NCBI GenBank assembly: GCA_003344405.1
Contig: NOWV01000029.1
Coordinates: 186,001-250,000, forward strand
Source of the DNA: Trichoplax sp. H2
Lineage: Eukaryota > Placozoa > Uniplacotomia > Trichoplacea
Direction: 5' to 3'
Length of the DNA stretch: 64,000 bases
Position numbers and translations under genes: made by a program
Notes under the pieces: generated by a model
Database searches by the model: none
What the model saw: the letters and a program-made list of their open reading frames with translations, nothing else
What the model was told of the DNA's origin: nothing
Shown here: piece by piece, positions 1-14,300 of the stretch
How positions within the stretch are numbered: the stretch's first letter is position 1
How the letters are laid out: each line of letters starts with the position of its first letter

Positions 1-1880
1 TATTTTTCATTTTACTCTAGTGTCAAAATGAATTTATCGATCGTTGTTAGCTTGTAAATGATTGTTGTTGATATTGGTCGATCATATAACGCCACTTCTA
101 GCGTCCTTCTCCTCGAACTTGTATTTTATTGTATGAGTAAATATGTTGGGTGTCATTTTGAGATCGGGATCTTGAAATCAATTTGTATCAAAATTTTCAG
201 GTATCTATTATAATAATTAATTTACGATGAATGAAATGCATTTGTCAAAGGTAGACATCATGTCACTAGTTTGTGTCAGTAGATGTAGTCTATAAATCGT
301 TCGGTAAAAGCGATTTATCATTAGAATTGATCATTTTTGATATTATATCATTTTTTTTTGGGGGGGGGGAAAGGATTTATCCTATAGTTGGTGTAGTACT
401 GCCTGTTTTCTTTTTGGACTAGCGATTTGGCTGTACTGCTTTACGCTTGTATGGATGAGAATATTATTTCAATGATTAATGATGAATTATAATTTGAATG
501 AAAATGGATGATAGAGTTTGTATGTTAAAATAGAAGGACATTGCTATTTATGAAGAGGCAATTTCTTTTTTTTTGAAATGGACATTGGGGCCATTTGGAC
601 TTTCAACGATGGCCAAGAAATTGCAGTTTATGCCTATTGCATTTTCCCTGACATCATCTATCCTACTGTACAGACTATCCAAATTGAAGGCAAAGCAATC
701 CGGGAAGGCGATAAAATAAAATGGATTTTCCATCAAAGATGGCCCATTTTGTAAGCGATACTCTATCCCATGGTTGGCTAGTGGAGATGATGTATCTCCT
801 TTTCAATAGGGTTGCCAATGGAAATGCCAATTCGTTGAAGGATTAAAGTAGAAGTAGTCGTCTGCGCAATCATGGACAATGACGTATTACTGTATTATTG
901 TTATCCAAATAGTAAATAGTGATTTGGAGCTGCTAGTCTAATGAAGGATTGAATATCCAATGAGCAAGCCAAGAGGAAATTATCCAGTTGCATTAGCTCA
1001 TTTTCCAGCTAGCAGTAATAGCGCTGACGCCATACTAGTTAGTTCCAATGTCCAGCCATGTTGCTCTTGTGTATTGAGCAAGAACCCTTTTTGGACGATA
1101 CGATTTGCTTTCTCTGCCTCTCCTTGCTGTATATGAACAACATTTGAATCGATGATGCCTATTCCATATCTCCATATCATAATATCATTTCAAGGTTATT
1201 ATTGAATCATTCTCATTTATAGAAATGAATAATTTCAATTNNNNNNNNNNNNNNNNNNNNCCCCAAAAAAAAAAGGATATGGCATCGTTTTATTCTCATT
1301 TTTCAATTAAAAGACGCCGCAATTGCTATCCTTGGACTAACCTTGCTCTGGCAATTGGGGCAACTTTTTCGAACCATTATCAGCGGATGATGGTGATTGA
1401 TTGTCTGTTATACAACGTCAAAGTAGAAAGAGATCATAGAGAAGGATAGTCTAGGCTTAAGATAGTCTTATCCTTCTAGAGTGTAGAAGGATAATCTAGG
1501 CTTCCATAATCATCCATCCCATGATGGGCCAAATCATTTTTGCTGTTGGCAACGAGCAACATCCAAGACTGCAGTTGTCCAGGTACTGCAGACCGACTAG
1601 GAAAGCTGTGGCTTGTGATAGGGTAGTGTATCCAATGAGTGATAGCGTAATACGATTGTGGCTGTATACCGGCGTCGACTACTGCAAGTCGTATGAGTCT
1701 GCACCGGCACAGTCATAGCGTGACGATGCTTGCGCTCATCATGTGCAAAATGAGCTGTCACTTAAACAAGGGTATTATTCCTACGAAATCCCTTATTGAA
1801 AAGAGGCTAATACTGACACTTTATTTTGCACATTGCTTTTCTTCCTGGATCTCTTGCAAGCAAATTGCAATTTTTTTCTA
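1..1880. other. No supported gene; scaffold gap
   Basis: I find no recognisable gene here. The stretch is AT-rich, with a poly-T then poly-G run near 351-370 and a 20-N gap at 1241-1260. Two short minus-strand open frames (548-736 and 998-1180) have a fairly protein-like composition but no family I recognise and no clear splice partners. A small duplicated motif based on agaaggatagtctaggctt sits around 1440-1502, just before the larger repeat field. Confidence 0.5.
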
Positions 1881-2755
1881 GCATTTCTCTTCTTTTCATG
1901 GCAGAAATGCCATCTTTCAAGATCAGTCTGGACTGGATTAGGATATACTGTAGACTACTCAAAGAAGTACAAGAGTACAGTAGAAGAATACGCATAGGCT
2001 TAAGCTAATTGCAATTATTTCTCTTGTCATCCATGGACAAAAATCCTTGTCTTACTCAGGGACGATTTCCTTTCAATGGCAGCAATCCTTGTCTTACTCA
2101 AAGATGATCTCCTTTCAATGGCAGCAATCCTTGTCTTACTCAAAGATGATCTCCTTTTCATGGCAGGAATGCCATCTTTCAAGATCAGTCTGGACTGGAT
2201 TAGGATATACTGTAGACTACTCAGAGAAGTACAAGAGTACAGTAGAAGAATACGCATAGGCTTAAGCTAATTGCAATTTTTTCTCTTGTGATCCGTGCAC
2301 AAAAATCCTTGCCTTACTCAGGGACGATTTCCTTTCAATGGCAGAAATCCTTGTCTTACTCAGAGATGATCTTCTTTTCATGGCAGGAATGCCATCTTTC
2401 AAGATCAGTCTGGACTGGATTAGGATATACTGTAGACTACTCAGAGAAGTACAAGAGTACAGTGGAAGAATACGCATAGGCTTAAGCAAACTGCAATTTT
2501 TTTCCTGCATTTCTCTTGTGATCCGTGCACAAAATCCTTGTCTTACTCAGGGATGATCTCCTTTTAATGGCAGGAATCCTTGTCTTACTCAGGGATGATC
2601 TCCTTTCAATGGCAGAAATCCTTGTCTTACTCAAAGATGATCTCCTTTCAATGGCAGCAATACCATCTTTCAAGATCAGTCTGGACTGGATTAGGATATA
2701 CTGTAGACTACTCTGAGAAGTACAAGAGTACAGTAGAAGAATACGCATAGGCTTC
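1880..2755. repeat. Nested tandem repeat: 42-bp units between 96-bp cores
   Basis: Four copies of a core of about 96 bp (1909-2005, 2171-2266, 2391-2486, about 2661-2755) start at or near gccatctttcaagatcag and end near gaatacgcataggctt. Between the cores lie 3, 2 and 3 copies of a 42-bp unit based on aatccttgtcttactc...tttcaatggcag. The 42-bp period is exact from 2041 to 2166. Because 42 is a multiple of three, open frames run through on both strands. These are almost certainly by-products of the repeat, since they share sequence with each other and with nothing recognisable. Confidence 0.9.
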
Positions 2756-3400
2756 TTCTCCTAGTCTATCTATGATGAAAGACTTTAGGGCTATCGTTGC
2801 AATTTGCAAACTCGGACAACTGCTTCGGCGATTAGAATAAACGACAGTCTTAGCCATTACTCCATATAAGCTTTGTAGACATGGCAGATTTCTTGACTAC
2901 ATGATGGTCGAAAGCGTGGCCCAGCCTAAGACGACAAGCCCGAAAAAGGGCAATGAGTGGAAAGACTACTCAATAAGAAGAATAAAGTACTGCGAGCTAT
3001 CGTTGTTGTTGTTGTGCTAGGCTAAACTGCATCGTCGTTGAGTATCAGCGTGTATTTATGTTTCATGGTTTATATCATTCAAATCGATGAGAGCAATCAA
3101 TAAAACCAAAGACTATTCAATGATGAATGCATTTATAGTTCAGTGGATAAAGCCCCAACTAGTGAGAGTGATAAACTGCAGGCTAAACTTGAAGGGTAAG
3201 TAGAACCCAAGGTTGAACTCGGTTGTAAATCCCAATAGACTCCAGCTACCGATCGATGCAGTTTCTAAATGTACGTGTTGTCATCATCAAAATAGAACGA
3301 GGACTCAAAAAGATACACAACACCATGTCCACATAGCAAGTGCATTACTGCTGTCGATCGATGCCACAACAGTAACATCTAAAATTGAATACTCAGCGAA
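2756..3400. other. Unassigned intergenic DNA
   Basis: No gene, RNA or repeat is supported here. A 78-aa open frame begins at 3213 but shows no domain, no good splice context, and runs into the repeat field that follows. Confidence 0.4.
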
Positions 3401-4800
3401 AATCAATCAATCCATCTTAAAATCATGGACAACCTATCGTTCAGTATGATCCACTGACGAAATGGATGTTGCTCGTTTGCACCCGATTGAGCGAAAGCAA
3501 CACCATCGAGGCTAAAATTCAATTACCAAGTCAAAATAAAATCAATCTTCCAATAGAATGAACTCAAAATGATCGTTATATTGAGTATTTCCACGTAGCA
3601 AGTAGATACTGCTACTGGTTTAGTTATCATAGCCTAAAATAGAACTCGATCACCATCAATCTTGTTGATCGAGATGGGTCGACGAGGCAATGCAATCCTC
3701 ATCATCACTGCCGTACCGATTGAGCGAGAGCAAGGCTAAAATTCAATTACAAAGTCAAAATAAAATCAATCGTCCAATAGAATGAACTCAAAATGATTGC
3801 TAGGTTGAGTATTTCCACGTAGCAAGTAGATACTGCTACTGGTTCAGTTATCATAGCCTAAAATAGAACTCGATCACCATCAATCTTGTTGATCGAGATG
3901 GGTCGACGAGGCAATGCAATCCTCATCATCATACTGCTGTACCGATTGAGCGAGAGCAACACCATCGAGGCTAAAATTCAATTACCAAGTCAAAATAAAA
4001 TCAATCGTCAAATTGAATAAACTCAAATGATTGCTATGTTGAGTATTTCCACGTAGCAAGTAGATACTGCTACTGGTTTAGTTATCATAGCCTAAAATAG
4101 AACTCGATCACCATCAATCTTGTTGATCGAGATGGGTCGAAAAGGCAATGCAATCCTCATCATCATACTGCTGTACNNNNNNNNNNNNNNNNNNNNAATC
4201 AATCAATCCATCTTAAAATCATGGACAACCCATCGTTCAGTATGATCCACTGACGAAATGGATGTTGCTCGTTTGCACCCGATTGAGCGAGAGCAACGCC
4301 ATCGAGGCTAAAATTCAATTACAAAGTCAAAATAAAATCAATCGTCCAATAGAATGAACTCAAAATGATTGCTAGGTTGAGTATTTCCACGTAGCAAGTA
4401 GATACTGCTACTGGTTCAGTTATCATAGCCTCATCGAAAAGGAATCTTGAAAATAGCAACTCGATCAACATCAATCATGTTGATCGAGATGGGTCGACGA
4501 AGCAATGCAATCCTCATCATCATACTGCTGTACCGATTGAGCGAGAGCAAGGCTAAAATTCAATTACAAAGTCAAAATAAAATCAATCGTCAAATTGAAT
4601 AAACTCAAAATGATTGCTAGGTTGAGTATTTCCACGTAGCAAGTAGATACTGCTACTGGTTCAGCTATCATAGCCTAAAATAGAATGTCCATCGAAAAGG
4701 AATCTTGAAAATCGCAACTCGATCACCATCAATCATGATGATCGAGATGGGTCGACGTGGCAATGCAATCCTCATCATCATATTACTGTAGTCAATCAAT
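3401..4800. repeat. Tandem repeat of about 224-245 bp with a scaffold gap inside
   Basis: The unit starts gctaaaattcaattac and contains ccacgtagcaagtagatac and a stretch ending near cctcatcatcatactgctg. Units start at 3511, 3735, 3970, 4307 and 4552, with a 20-N gap at 4177-4196. A separate block of about 95 bp, from aatcaatcaatccatctt to the cacccgattgagcg region, occurs at 3401 and again at 4197 directly after the gap. So a higher-order period of 796 bp exists, or the assembly has joined copies wrongly. No coding role is seen. Confidence 0.92.
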
Positions 4801-5349
4801 GGATTAATGTGGCAGCCTACCACTGGCCTAGATAGCCATTGCTGCCGTCGAATTTGTAGATGGGATAGATAGAATATAGACTGCAGAAGAAGCGAGACGA
4901 TGAAGAAGAAAGGGATAGAGTACAATGGAGGCACTGTAACTAAGCAACATGGCGGCTAGAGTTTGGTCTATATGACGTAGACTATTTTAAGGAGAGGTAT
5001 AGCCAAGTGTATGCTAAATTAAGATGGAAGGCAGCCAATTCTTTTTGCCCTAATGTAAATAACTTACTACTATACTTTCTGAATTGCATCAGTGGCTAGA
5101 GTGGCAAGTAGAGACGGTAGCAATCGAGTAGTAGGCCTACTTCAATTAGTAGCGTATAGTAACAGCTGGCTACAAGCAGTCGCGCAAGTGTAATTAAGTC
5201 TATTCCGACGACGATCAAATTCTTCATCGTTTCCGGCCACGGTTAATAGGATTGTCGAGCTTTTCCCATCACTAGGATTGGGGAGAAAAGCATTGAAGGA
5301 GGTCCTATAGGGTTTTCTTTGCCCATTTTTACTACCTATAGTCGCCATC
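4801..5349 (+). promoter_or_regulatory. 5' flank of GLG1
   Basis: This is the stretch between the repeat field and the GLG1 start codon. At 4945-4956 the sequence caacatggcggc matches the core of an animal YY1-type site, which often sits at start sites of housekeeping genes. It lies about 400 bp before the start codon. No TATA box in a convincing place was seen. The promoter assignment is inference only. Confidence 0.3.
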
Positions 5350-8300
5350 ATGAAGTTAATCAATCGCCAAATGTGGATAGTAATTGTTTTACTTCTTGCT
5401 TGCACAAGCAGTCGACGACATCATGTTCATGCAATGGATGGCCATGGCGATGATGATGCCAGCCAACAACATTCTAAAACGGTCGATAGGCACAATCAAG
5501 CAGCCGATGATAACCCTGCTGATGGTCAACATCCATTTCTATCGCATCCAATCGATCACAAGGCAAAATCGACAGCTGATTCGCAGGAGAACAACAACGA
5601 CGAGAAACGACTTCAACATTTACAAGGCGATAATAAGGTGGATCCACCATCCAAAAATGAGTTACCACTAGATGATAACGATATTCGAAAAGAAGTAGAA
5701 AGGAAGGAGAAGCAACCTCTAGCCGATACCAGTGTCAAACCTCATCCTCAATCCAAGGATGAGAATTCAAATGAAATGCAATCGAAAGACGAGGGATTCA
5801 AAAATGAGCAAGATAACCCTTCCAGTGATAATAAGCAGAAAACAGCCCAACAGCATGATAACCCAGTCGATCAGAAGAATGCTCATCGCCTTGATTCTAA
5901 CCATGCTAGCGATAGTGATGGCCAGCAGGATCAACAGGAAGTTCAATCTCAATCCAAGGACAATCCAAAGGAACCGCAATCGAAAGACGAAGGATTAAAA
6001 AAGGTTGACCAAGATCAACCTTCCGCTGATAATGATGAGAAGAAAACAGCCCAATATCATGATAACCCAGTCGATCAGAAGAATACTCATCGTCCTGATT
6101 CTAACCAAGAAAGCGATGATGATGGTCAGCGGGATCAACACAAACTTCACTCTCAATCTAAGGATAATCCAAATGGACAACAATCCAAAGACGAAGGATT
6201 AAAAAAGGTTGACCAAGATCAACCTTCCGCTGATAATAATGAGAAGAAAACAGCCCAACATCATGATAACCCAGTCGATCAGAAGAATACTCATCGTCCT
6301 GATTCTAACCAAGCGAGCGATGATGATGGTCAGCGGGATCAACACAAACTTCACTCTCAATCCAAGGATAATCCAAATGGACAACAATCCAAAGACGAAG
6401 GATTAAAAAAGGTTGACCAAGATAAATCTTCTGATGACGACCAAAAGGAAACAACCCAACATCATGAAAATCTAGTTGATAATAGTATTCGTCGCTTTAA
6501 TCCTACGCAAGCTAGAAGTGATGATGGCCAAGAGCAACAACCGAGGAAAGCCAACAACAAAATACCGCCTAGTGCCAAGGAATACACTAATACTGATACA
6601 AAGAGTAATCAAATGAAAAAGGACAACTCCAAATCGCCACCATCTTCTATTAACGCTTTTAAGGAAGGCCATGAGTGTGGACGTGATGCTAAACGTTTTT
6701 GCTCATCCGACGATAGGAATGCTTTGTCCTTGCTTGTATGCTTACAGACTGAACCTCGAAGGAATGTAAGTATTTTCTTAAATAAACTACTATCTTGCCA
6801 ACAGTATACTCTACAGATTGAATTAGCATCCATCAAAAAGGAAATCATTTCCGCTTTCCACTCATATCACATAAGGAATGCAGCCATCAGCCACGATCAA
6901 CATACCACTTGCACTAAGTAGATTGGGATACAATCGTATCGTTGTTGATGGCTTGATCATTTCACCTTCTTGAACTTTTTTGCTATATCACTAATGTAAA
7001 GGACGCGAACTCGTACAAGAGTTCAATCGAGCTATTCAAGGATAGGATAAATTCATTTTTTGCCATGCTCTATATTCTACCACTTCGCCACGGAAAATGG
7101 AGTATAGACTGATATAGCAATTGACAAAGAGATGACAAGAAATTGTGTTGGATAAAACCAGATTAGATGACTTTAATCGATGTCGATAGTGCGAAATATC
7201 ATAGACCTTGATCAAAATCCTATCTTTCACTAGCCAACTAACTATATTACACTAGTAGTAATGCCTGTTATTCGCAAGTAAATCACTCTGCTGTACAAGG
7301 CACATCATCTTGAAAAATTTCCATTCTATCCAAAATAGAAAGTTATGTCATAATGCTGTGTAGTACAGCACAACTATTACTGCGATATATCGATCGTTTC
7401 GACGGATACACTTTTCATTTTACGCACTTAACTTATTCCGCTACCAATGTCATTGATACAAAGATCCTCTTGAATATAAACATCATCATCGACTCTTCCT
7501 TTCCAAGTAGTAACAATTACGGTACATTATATAATCGTAAAATAATTCCATTTGTATCTTCAATTTTCATGACAGTAGTAGACAATACAATTTCTCTTCG
7601 TTGACATTTCCATCTTGTACTATTCGTGCCTTATTTTGTAAACAAGAAGATCGAATTGAAATAATTATGAATGATTACAGTCTATCGCTTGGATACTGCA
7701 AACTGTGCACTACTCCCCATCTTTTTCAATATAGTTACGGTACATTCATTATACGATCACGCAATAATTGACTAGTATCGTCAATTTTCATTTTTTTTTT
7801 ACCAACAATTTCTTTCCCTTAACCTTTTTATCATGTACTACTTAGGAGTAAATTCTATTGTACATTGAAGAATAGGATGAATGAATTTATTAATGATGAT
7901 AGTCTACTACTTGTACTTTTTTAACAATAAATTACGCAACATTATGGCTATATCATTATGGGATAGCTTCGCTAGTATAGTCAACTTTCATTTCCATTAC
8001 CAATTCCTTCTCGTTGATATTTCAATCTTGATGCCGATCGCTATCTTGTAGTGCTCATGTTTTAGTTGGAAAAGAAGAATACAAAGTGTAAACGATGATC
8101 GCTAATCACTAGGATACGATGAGAAGGAGCAATGGATCGTATACCCGAGCAATGTTCTCGCTTTTGACGTTGATGTGCACCAATTTCATCGACGCTTAAG
8201 ATATTATGTTTACTAGGATAGTAATCACGATTATACTGTAAGGAAGCCTATCCACATGAACTACTAAAAATTTCTAGTAGTCTATGCTATGCATACCTTG

Positions 8301-11300
8301 AGATCTTTAAAGTAGCTCTTACTACAATTTCTTTCCATTGAAAAGGAGCAACAGATCATAGACTCGAGCGATATTCTAACGTTTGGCTTGATGTATATCA
8401 ATATCATTGACACTGTGGATATCGCGTCTGTTAATGACTGGATTTATCGCATCGATTTTCGTCATGATCATATCGTAAATTCTAAATCATAGCATGCAAT
8501 TAAGTTGGTAGGCTAGTTTTGTAATATCCATTTCCATTTATTCAACAACATGCTAGAATAGTTAGAATTTCAACCTACGCTCTATGAAGATATCATCAGT
8601 GCACACTTTTTATAGAGTGGTTATTAACTACAATAAATTCTGTAGCCTTGGATTACTTCAATAGTTCTAATTCATAGATCCACCTATCGTATCCTTGTAA
8701 TGAGTAACGATTGAAGTAAAATGTATTACTTGCATACACAAATGATCACAGTTTTACAGATACGTCGACAATTACAGCAGTATATCAGTTTTAAATAATC
8801 GATAATTCGTTATAACATCTGTTATGTATGTATCTATGTTATTCATTCACACGATAGTTATTCCGGGAGCAGCTAGTCAAAATTAATCTTTTTATTTATC
8901 AATAACCTGTGCTTATATGCTTTCACTAATAGCACAACATGCCATCATATTACGCGAACTTCACTAGCTAAATTTAGGGCGATGATGTAGGCTATCTTAC
9001 ACAACTAGATAAAGAGTTACAAACGATTACATATTAATATTAAATCTTACATACTCATCTAATTTACTTTATAATTGTCATTACTTATTTTTACAATACC
9101 GTACATATCAGCATCCATCCTATTGTACATTGTACATAAATTATTTTGGATGGCACATCGGTATTCAACAACAACGAGTTCCTGTCTAATGAAATACTAG
9201 GAAATAGTATAATATTTTAGATTGCTCTGTGATTGATTAATACCAGGAATACATTTTACGATAGAGTATCCAACAGTTCATGATTCAACTTTGAGAAATG
9301 TTTTATCTTTTTATTCCAATAGGGTCAAAAACTTTCTTCAGCTTGCCAAAAAGTAGGTCCTTCATTCACTATTAATTTGATATAATCATTAAAAAGTATG
9401 TAATACTATTGGAATTTTTGTTCTATAGAAATTATGGCAATATAAATTGACGTTAACAGAAGATCAACGTTTCGATCATGCAGTCGCTGCAGCTTGTTCA
9501 GCTGCAATAAAAGTAAGTTAGATAAAAGTAAAGATTAATAACGTCGTATGCTAACACATTAACTGATCACTGTTCAAGCAGTTATGATACATTCTATATA
9601 GATATGGTGCAGTAAAAATATTAGCAGGCTATAAAACTATACTAAATGTGAACTATTATTAGCGTTATAACATTCTCATCTCTGTTACTGTATTTCTCTG
9701 CTAAAAATTGCCGGTTACTTCTGCTTTATACGGATCGAAAGTTTTTCACGATTATATTTATCTTGCACGACTGACGGTATCGTCATTTTTTCGGCTTACT
9801 GAAATTTCTACATTGCTAATTCTACTTTTAATATATTTAGACAACCAATTGCGATAAAGATCACAGGTCTAAGGGTAACACTATTGGGTGCCTACTCCAA
9901 AGTCGACTAAAAATCAACAATTATATGTGTATTCAGTTATTATTAAAATTACGAATGATTATCTTCACCAATTACAAATTCGTAAAGCCACTATTTAACG
10001 CATGCCGAGAGGATATGGGCACCACTGGATGTGGTAGTAACGAAGTTGTTGATAGTTTTGTAAGTCAACGTTTTTTAGTCTGTCTTTTTAAATTTCATTT
10101 GAAAATAGCACCTAATCAATATACCACATTCAACATGTTAATATTAGGGTGCAGTATCAAAAGGGGCAGTTATTAAATGTTTGCAAGATAAGAACCAACA
10201 GCTATCGAAATCTTGTCGTGAAAGTGTCTTTAATGTCTCGGAATCTCAAGCTGAAGATTTTCGCCTCGATCGTGCATTTTATTCCGCCTGCTATCAGGAT
10301 AAAAATAAGTTCTGCCGTAATGTACCTCCTGGTAAAGGTCAAGTGTACAAGTGCTTGATGCAAAATCAAAACGATCCCCTAATGTCGGAAGAGGTATTGC
10401 TCGTATATACTGACGTAATCTTGACCGATGATAATCGATTAATTGTAATATACCAACTTTCTACAACTATGCATGATCATCAATCTATGTAGATAATACC
10501 TTCAAATGTTTGAATATTAAGAATAAATATACAGTAATTACAGCTAACTATTGGATACTTTAGACGAAAAATAATTCCCATACTGTATGTCGGCTATTTA
10601 AATCAATTGCATTTTAACTACTTTTAATACAAATGTTTAATGATATCAACTACTTATAGTGTAAAGCACAATTACGACGACGTGAAAGATTGGCGGCCCT
10701 AGATTATCGAGTGAGTATGAAGTATTGACGGATACCACGTTTTAATAGTTGTAAGCTTTGCTAACAACTTAGAATCGTCTTACACTATAAAATAATGATA
10801 TTATTGTGTTAATGTAATATTTCAATTTTTTACCTAAGGTTTTATATAGCTTCGCTTCTTCATGCCGTAATGATATTACAACACACAAATGCCATGTACA
10901 TTTAACAAAGGAAGATGTAAAACCAAACAATGAAGTAACAGTAAAAAAAGTAATTGGTTTAGGAAGAGTTATCGATTGCTTAACAAATGCATCTATTAAT
11001 GGTAATATCCTAATTAAAATTATCATCAAATTTCTGATCGCAGTTTTTCAATGATAATCGCTTATTAAAAATTTCATTTTTAGGTCATCGATTAGAAGGT
11101 CAATGTAGAATTCGCGTCTTCCAAATGCGACGCTTACTTTTTTCACAATTTAGGCTATCCCTTCCTTTAGTTCAACAGTGTGGGGCAGATATAGTAGACG
11201 GATGTGACGAAAAGTCACTATCTGGTAAAGAGAATACTCTCACTTGTTTACTGAAAATAGCTCCTTTAGGAAAGTTGAGACCAGAATGTCTACGAGAGGT

Positions 11301-14300
11301 AAATACCTATGGAAGCATCGATAAAAGATGTCTGTCCTAATAATATTCTCTGAGCTATATGAGGTCAAAATGTTGGGTTATAACCTTTTGAAAATTGGTG
11401 CAACTTTAAAAATAGGTTAGCCGATTTATGAAGAAAACCAATTTGATAGGGGACTATCGCGTCAGCAATGATCTATTTGCTGCTTGTCAGCCAATAGCTG
11501 ATGTTGCATGCAAAGAAATTGTTGACTACAGAAGGTAGAGTGTACTGTACATTGAGGCGTAGACTATCGATCATCTATACTTAGTGATTGCATAGAAAAA
11601 TAAAAACGAATTCTTTTTCCATTAAAATATGTATAGGAAACTGACATGCTTGATGGAGAAGAGAAATTCCAATATTATGACAGCTGATTGTCGTGACCAT
11701 TTGCACTACATTTTATTTTTTATTTCAAGAGATATGAGGTGAAGTAACTGAAATTCTTGAATACTGTACAATCTGTATAACTTAAAGATTTATATTGTAA
11801 ATCAATTTTGTAAGTAAGTTAGTGAAGCAGAAAAATTGATATCTGTATTTCGTAGGGTTGATCGACTACTGTTTCGCGTATGTTCGGCGCCTGTACAACA
11901 ATGCGGTTATTCCCTTCGTAAAAATTCTGATAGGATATTTTCTAGCCTGACATTTAGCTGCTTGTATAAGCAAATATTACATCCGGAAAAAAGCAAAGTA
12001 AATAGTAAAATATTCAGGAAACAATTTTAACTCTCAAGTTAAACAGCAAATTACTTAGTAATATTCCATCTCATATTGCAGAATATTTCGAACGTTTGTA
12101 GTTCAATGGTTAAAAAAATTATGGTTCAGAGAGGAGATGATGTTGATTTACACCCTGAAATTCAGAATGCATGTCTTTCGGATTTAGGAAAGTTCTGTTT
12201 AAATAAAGTTAAACATGGGCAGGTATAGCGAGCAGATGTTTTTAGATATAGCTTATTGTATCCGTTAAATGTAACTTATATGCAATTAAAATGTACTTAA
12301 AAATTGATAATCTTAAAAATCTAGGAAATAAAATGTCTTCAAACTAATCTTAAAAGCCTATCTAGCCAATGTCGTCGCTCAATAGGAAATTTTACTGTTT
12401 TAGAATCTGAGGTAAAATTACCGCAAAGAAGGGTATTTCATTTTACTTTGATCTAGCAATATGGTTATTTTTTATTGTGTGATCATTCTGCTATCTTGAT
12501 ATTTTTACTTTTAATGTGACGATAAAATCAAGTTTCACATTGTAACTGCCTTTCTCATTATTGACAGGATATTAGACTCAATGAAAATTTGTATCGTACT
12601 TGCCTTCCTGCTGTCAAAAGATATTGTTCGGTTTGCTGATATATTGCAGTAATAAATAATTTCCTCTGTTCTAGTACTAATTTTAACATTTCGAAACGTT
12701 TTAAATAATCTCGGTATTAAAAATAAATTTTATACCTTGCTTTACTAAAAATTATTCACATGATTATCGTAATCCGGTAAAATATCTTATACCATATCTA
12801 AATCGTTAACTTTTATATGTTGTAGGATGTAAAGAGGGCGCCTGGTAACATACTACGTTGCCTTATTAATAATAAGAATCAAGTCAATATGGAGAAGGAA
12901 TGTAGGGTTGAAATTGAAGATTTTCAACAAGTATATGCTGAAAAAGTGACTTATATTATTATACAAATTTGAATAGCTTATCCTAAAGACCTTTAATCAA
13001 CGTTAACAGGTTCGATTAAAGGATTTTAGATTTTCTGTGAGATTAAAAAGTTATTGCAAAACTGAAATCGAAGAGAATTGTCAAGGCATGAAATCAAGGT
13101 TATTAGCACATATTAGTAATTTTGTGAGCTACTTTAATTCATGAAGCTTTCAATGTCTATAAATAGGAGTGATATATTAACATGCTTGGGGAAGCTATAT
13201 TCAAAAGGTAAAAGGAATAGCAAGAAACTGTCTAAAAAGTGCCGAGGACATTTGCATTCTGAATATTTCCAGCGGGTACTTGATTAATAGATTTGTTATT
13301 ACAATTATCATCTTTAGTGTAAACTTTACGGCGAATAGTGAAACTATTTGCAATTCTAATCTTCATTGCTTTAAAGTCAGAAGATATCCGTTTAGATCCA
13401 GAGTTGTATCGCAGCTGCGAGAACGATATCACACGATTCTGTGCTTCTGTGCAATACGGCGGTGCCGAAGTACGTATTAATTATTAAATTTATTATTAAT
13501 CCGTACTTTTATTATAAAATATGCTATTTATGTGAATACACGTACAGGTGGAGCAGAGCATACTCAAATATTCAATTTTATGCTATACCACTTAAATATT
13601 ATCAGGTTTTCGAATGCTTAAGACAAAATGACTTACATCTTTCAACCAGCTGTAAGAACCTATTGCGTAAACGTGAGGTATATGTTCTGTACAAGACAAA
13701 ATATAGACCTGAATAGGAATCTGGATAAAGTACATAATGTGGTAATATTATAGTTGTTGTCACTTGTCGGTGACATCTAGTACTGTACAGCCGTTGGGAT
13801 CTCGAAAGCTCCGTTTAGAGTCGCAAACGTGCTACCCACCGGCTACTTTACAGTACAGTTTACACAGCAAAGTGCTCGTTGGTAGTCCTGGTGAATCTAG
13901 ATTTTGTACATTTTTGTAGAATTCTATATGGTGTGCTTGTGTAAGATTTAATAATTTGATGTAGTGAATTTGCAATGCAATAAACAATTTTATGTTCAAA
14001 TTGCATTACTTTCAGGTGTTAGAAATCAAACAGCCAAAGATTGATTACTTCCTAATAACGAATTGTAAGCTAGTTATCATGGTAAGATCAACTAATTTAC
14101 CTCAATGTACTTGTTGTTTTTGAGCTAGAGCTAATTTATATGATTAAATCAAAAGAAATTCTGTAAAGGAGTTCAAAGCGGTCCATCCATGTTGCAATGT
14201 TTGATTCAGAATAAAGACAATTCCGTAGTAAATGACAGGTAAACTATGACAAGATTCATAATTTATAAACTAAATCATTATACTAATCATTTTCGGACAT

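Noticed and set aside
1225-1449. 74-aa open frame across the first scaffold gap
   Set aside because: It runs through the 20 N bases, so its continuity is not real.
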